Source: Bugula neritina (taxonomy: Eukaryota; Bryozoa; Gymnolaemata; Cheilostomatida; Bugulidae). From it: 64,000 nucleotides of DNA. This document shows, in pieces, positions 62,301-64,000 of this stretch. A program made the translations under genes and the position numbers. Position 1 is the stretch's first letter. The number at the start of each line of letters is the position of its first letter. The notes beneath the pieces were generated by a model. It saw only the letters and a program-made list of their open reading frames with translations, was not told where the DNA came from and did no database searches. The stretch is taken from the NCBI GenBank assembly GCA_964035545.1, contig OZ037773.1:5472251-5536250 (forward strand), given 5' to 3'.

Positions 62301-64000
62301 TACATGTAAGCTTCAATGAGTCTCCCTAGAAATTGTCAACAACATAAAGTTTGTTACAGAAATAGCAATTTTATTAACTAATATATTGCATGCAAACTGT
62401 CATGACCTATGGTTAATGCATATGTACCATTATCGTTGCTTCTTTTATTATGGCAATAGCATAGATTATAAGCAGTGTCCTGCTACTTTATATCATATGA
62501 ATTTTACAAAACTGCCTTGAAAAATTTTTAAATACCGTATCCCTAAATTACTACTGCATTACTTATGGTGCATGTTTTATATTCAATATAATAATTATAT
62601 TAACATAGTGCAAGCCCTACCAAATTCATAATAATAAAATCACTTTACAGCTGAAAGGATATAGTTTTTAATTTTTAATGTACTTACAGGTAAAAGTTTC
62701 TTAGGCACGAGAAGCAGTCGGTTTTCCTGATAATTGAAGTCATAAGAGTTGTCTTCTGCCAGTACCTCACTTTGGCTGCCATCTTTACTGTACCAGTCGA
62801 GTTTAATTTTAGCTCCGAGAAGATGGGTGTGTAGAAGATAACCGAACACAGTTACACCATCATCTGGTATCCACTGATAAATATATAATAAACATTTTAG
62901 TTCTGTGAATCCTTTGGAACATTTAAAAATTCAAAGCTTTTCCACTTTTTAATGGACTGAGATTTCTATAGAACTTTTTTTCAAGGATAAACAGCAGAAG
63001 AAGGGAATGAAACTTTTATGACATTATTGCAATGTATGTTATTAAATCAAATTAAAACTTTTGGTCCCATGAATTTGTTTTAACCTTTAAACCATATAGG
63101 CTGCAATTTAGTATAAACCATAGAAATCTACATCATTTAAACAAAAATAAAATTAATTTGATTAAAGTAGGTTGTAGAATGTAGAATATGTACAGCTGCT
63201 TTTTCAAGTTATTATTAAGATGAGGTTGTGTTTGAGTTTGCTACAAGCTGCTAAATAAAAGCATGAATCCCTGCTGACCCGATATTAGATAACATCTAAG
63301 CTCATTCAGCAGCAAATGAATATTTATCTAAAAATTAAGACACACCTGCTCAGTACAGCTTGTGTGACATATGGAAACATATTCAAAATTCTCTGGTTTT
63401 GGAGGTACAATCAAGCCATCAACTGTTCCCACTTGAACAGTGCCTGCATCCTGCTCTCTTAAATTGGAGGTATAGGTTATCCTGAGTCCAGAAGAGTCTA
63501 CCCATGCTACAAAACCACACAGATCACACTAGCTAAGAAAAAGATTGCAAACTTGTGAGGCAGATCCTTTGCTCTGGAGCTTAGAATGTTCTCAAAGAGA
63601 AGTAAGTTAGGTTCATGAGTCAAGTTGCCACTCACAAGAAACGGCAAAGCAATAAACCTATTGTTGGGGCTTTCCTTAATGAACGATAGCTTTTCACATA
63701 TCATCTCAGCTATATTACGCTTTTCCACTTTCAGTATAGCTAATACACAAAAGCTAATTTTTTTACTACTATCAAAAAACCCAGCAGTTTTCACTTATCC
63801 ACACTTGCATCTCACCCTTGTACTTGCAACTGATAACTCATGAGATAACCTTTTTTACGCATTGCTTTTCTTTCAGTCTGCTATAATAAATATATATTTC
63901 TCTAACTTAAAACACAACACCTACTGTCCAACAGTTGGGGGTTGTCATAGTGAGTCTCTAGCAGGTAATAATCAGGGCTGGAGCCATTACTACCACCGAA
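59378..64000 (-). CDS. MOXD1-like: Copper monooxygenase MOXD1-like, copy C, 5' part beyond the window
   Basis: Third paralog of the array. Visible exons, numbered as in copy B: part of exon 7 (64000-63925), 8 (63506-63346), 9 (62873-62688), 10 (62325-62266), 11 (61680-61535), 12 (61080-60945), 13 (59542-59378). All are open with GT-AG junctions. The CuM ligands are present (LHTHLLG in exon 9, DEMC in exon 11), and the hydrophobic C-terminal tail is almost identical to that of B. Exon 12 is one codon shorter than in A and B (136 versus 139 nt), an in-frame loss within the LLEEV-type segment. Several introns align with those of B, so B and C look like the most recent duplication pair. The signal peptide, DOMON domain and the HHM motif would lie to the right of the window. 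Confidence 0.93.
59568..59782 (-). mobile_element. tRNA-derived SINE, family S, copy 6
   Basis: Reverse copy in copy C intron 12, beginning about 26 nt past the exon 12/13 acceptor boundary. Box A and box B are intact on the element strand. Flanks CCCTGTATGTA and CCCTCTGTGTGTA look like a target-site duplication. The equivalent positions in A (after 39,530) and B (after 50,542) lack it. Confidence 0.9.

Overview
This is an AT-rich, intron-rich eukaryotic window. Spliced genes have GT-AG introns, short exons and AATAAA polyadenylation signals, and there are tRNA-derived SINEs, a hAT element, MITE-like palindromes and many microsatellites. The gene content points to an invertebrate animal, plausibly a lophotrochozoan (mollusc or bryozoan type), but the sequence alone does not fix the species. 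Nothing prokaryotic or viral was seen. All four recognised genes lie on the minus strand.

Region 1 (2,910-28,633) is one complete gene of 21 coding exons. Every splice junction was placed by eye and the reading frame stays open across all of them, giving 4,509 nt (1,502 residues plus stop). It encodes a PLEKHG-type Rho guanine-nucleotide exchange factor: a short N-terminal region, a DH domain, a PH domain, and a long, probably disordered, Ser- and Pro-rich C-terminal tail. Its introns hold several tandem repeats, two SINEs, MITE-like repeats, a perfect 27-bp hairpin and a GC-rich open frame that I could not explain.

Region 2 (about 28.7-39.3 kb) is a gene-poor spacer. It carries a 1,710-bp non-autonomous hAT-type element flanked by a perfect 8-bp target-site duplication, plus MITE-like repeats and AT-rich repeats. 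I found no convincing gene in it.

Region 3 (39.3 kb to the right edge) is a head-to-tail array of three paralogous copper type II monooxygenase genes (DBH-like, MOXD1 type), here called A, B and C. Each full copy has 13 coding exons: a signal peptide, a DOMON domain, the two copper-binding halves, and a C-terminal hydrophobic tail. Copy B (50,378-57,689) is complete and intact (611 residues) with all copper ligands. Copy A (39,366-48,505) keeps every exon and splice site, but a G6 tract where B has G5 shifts the frame in exon 6 and creates an early stop. Copy C (59,378 to beyond 64,000) is cut by the window edge; its seven visible exons are open.

B and C share alignable intron sequence and look like the younger pair. 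SINE copies present in one paralog and absent at the matching site in another date those insertions after the duplications. If functional, the array would supply secretory-pathway, membrane-attached copper hydroxylases, while the PLEKHG gene acts in Rho/actin signalling. I see no functional link between the two loci.
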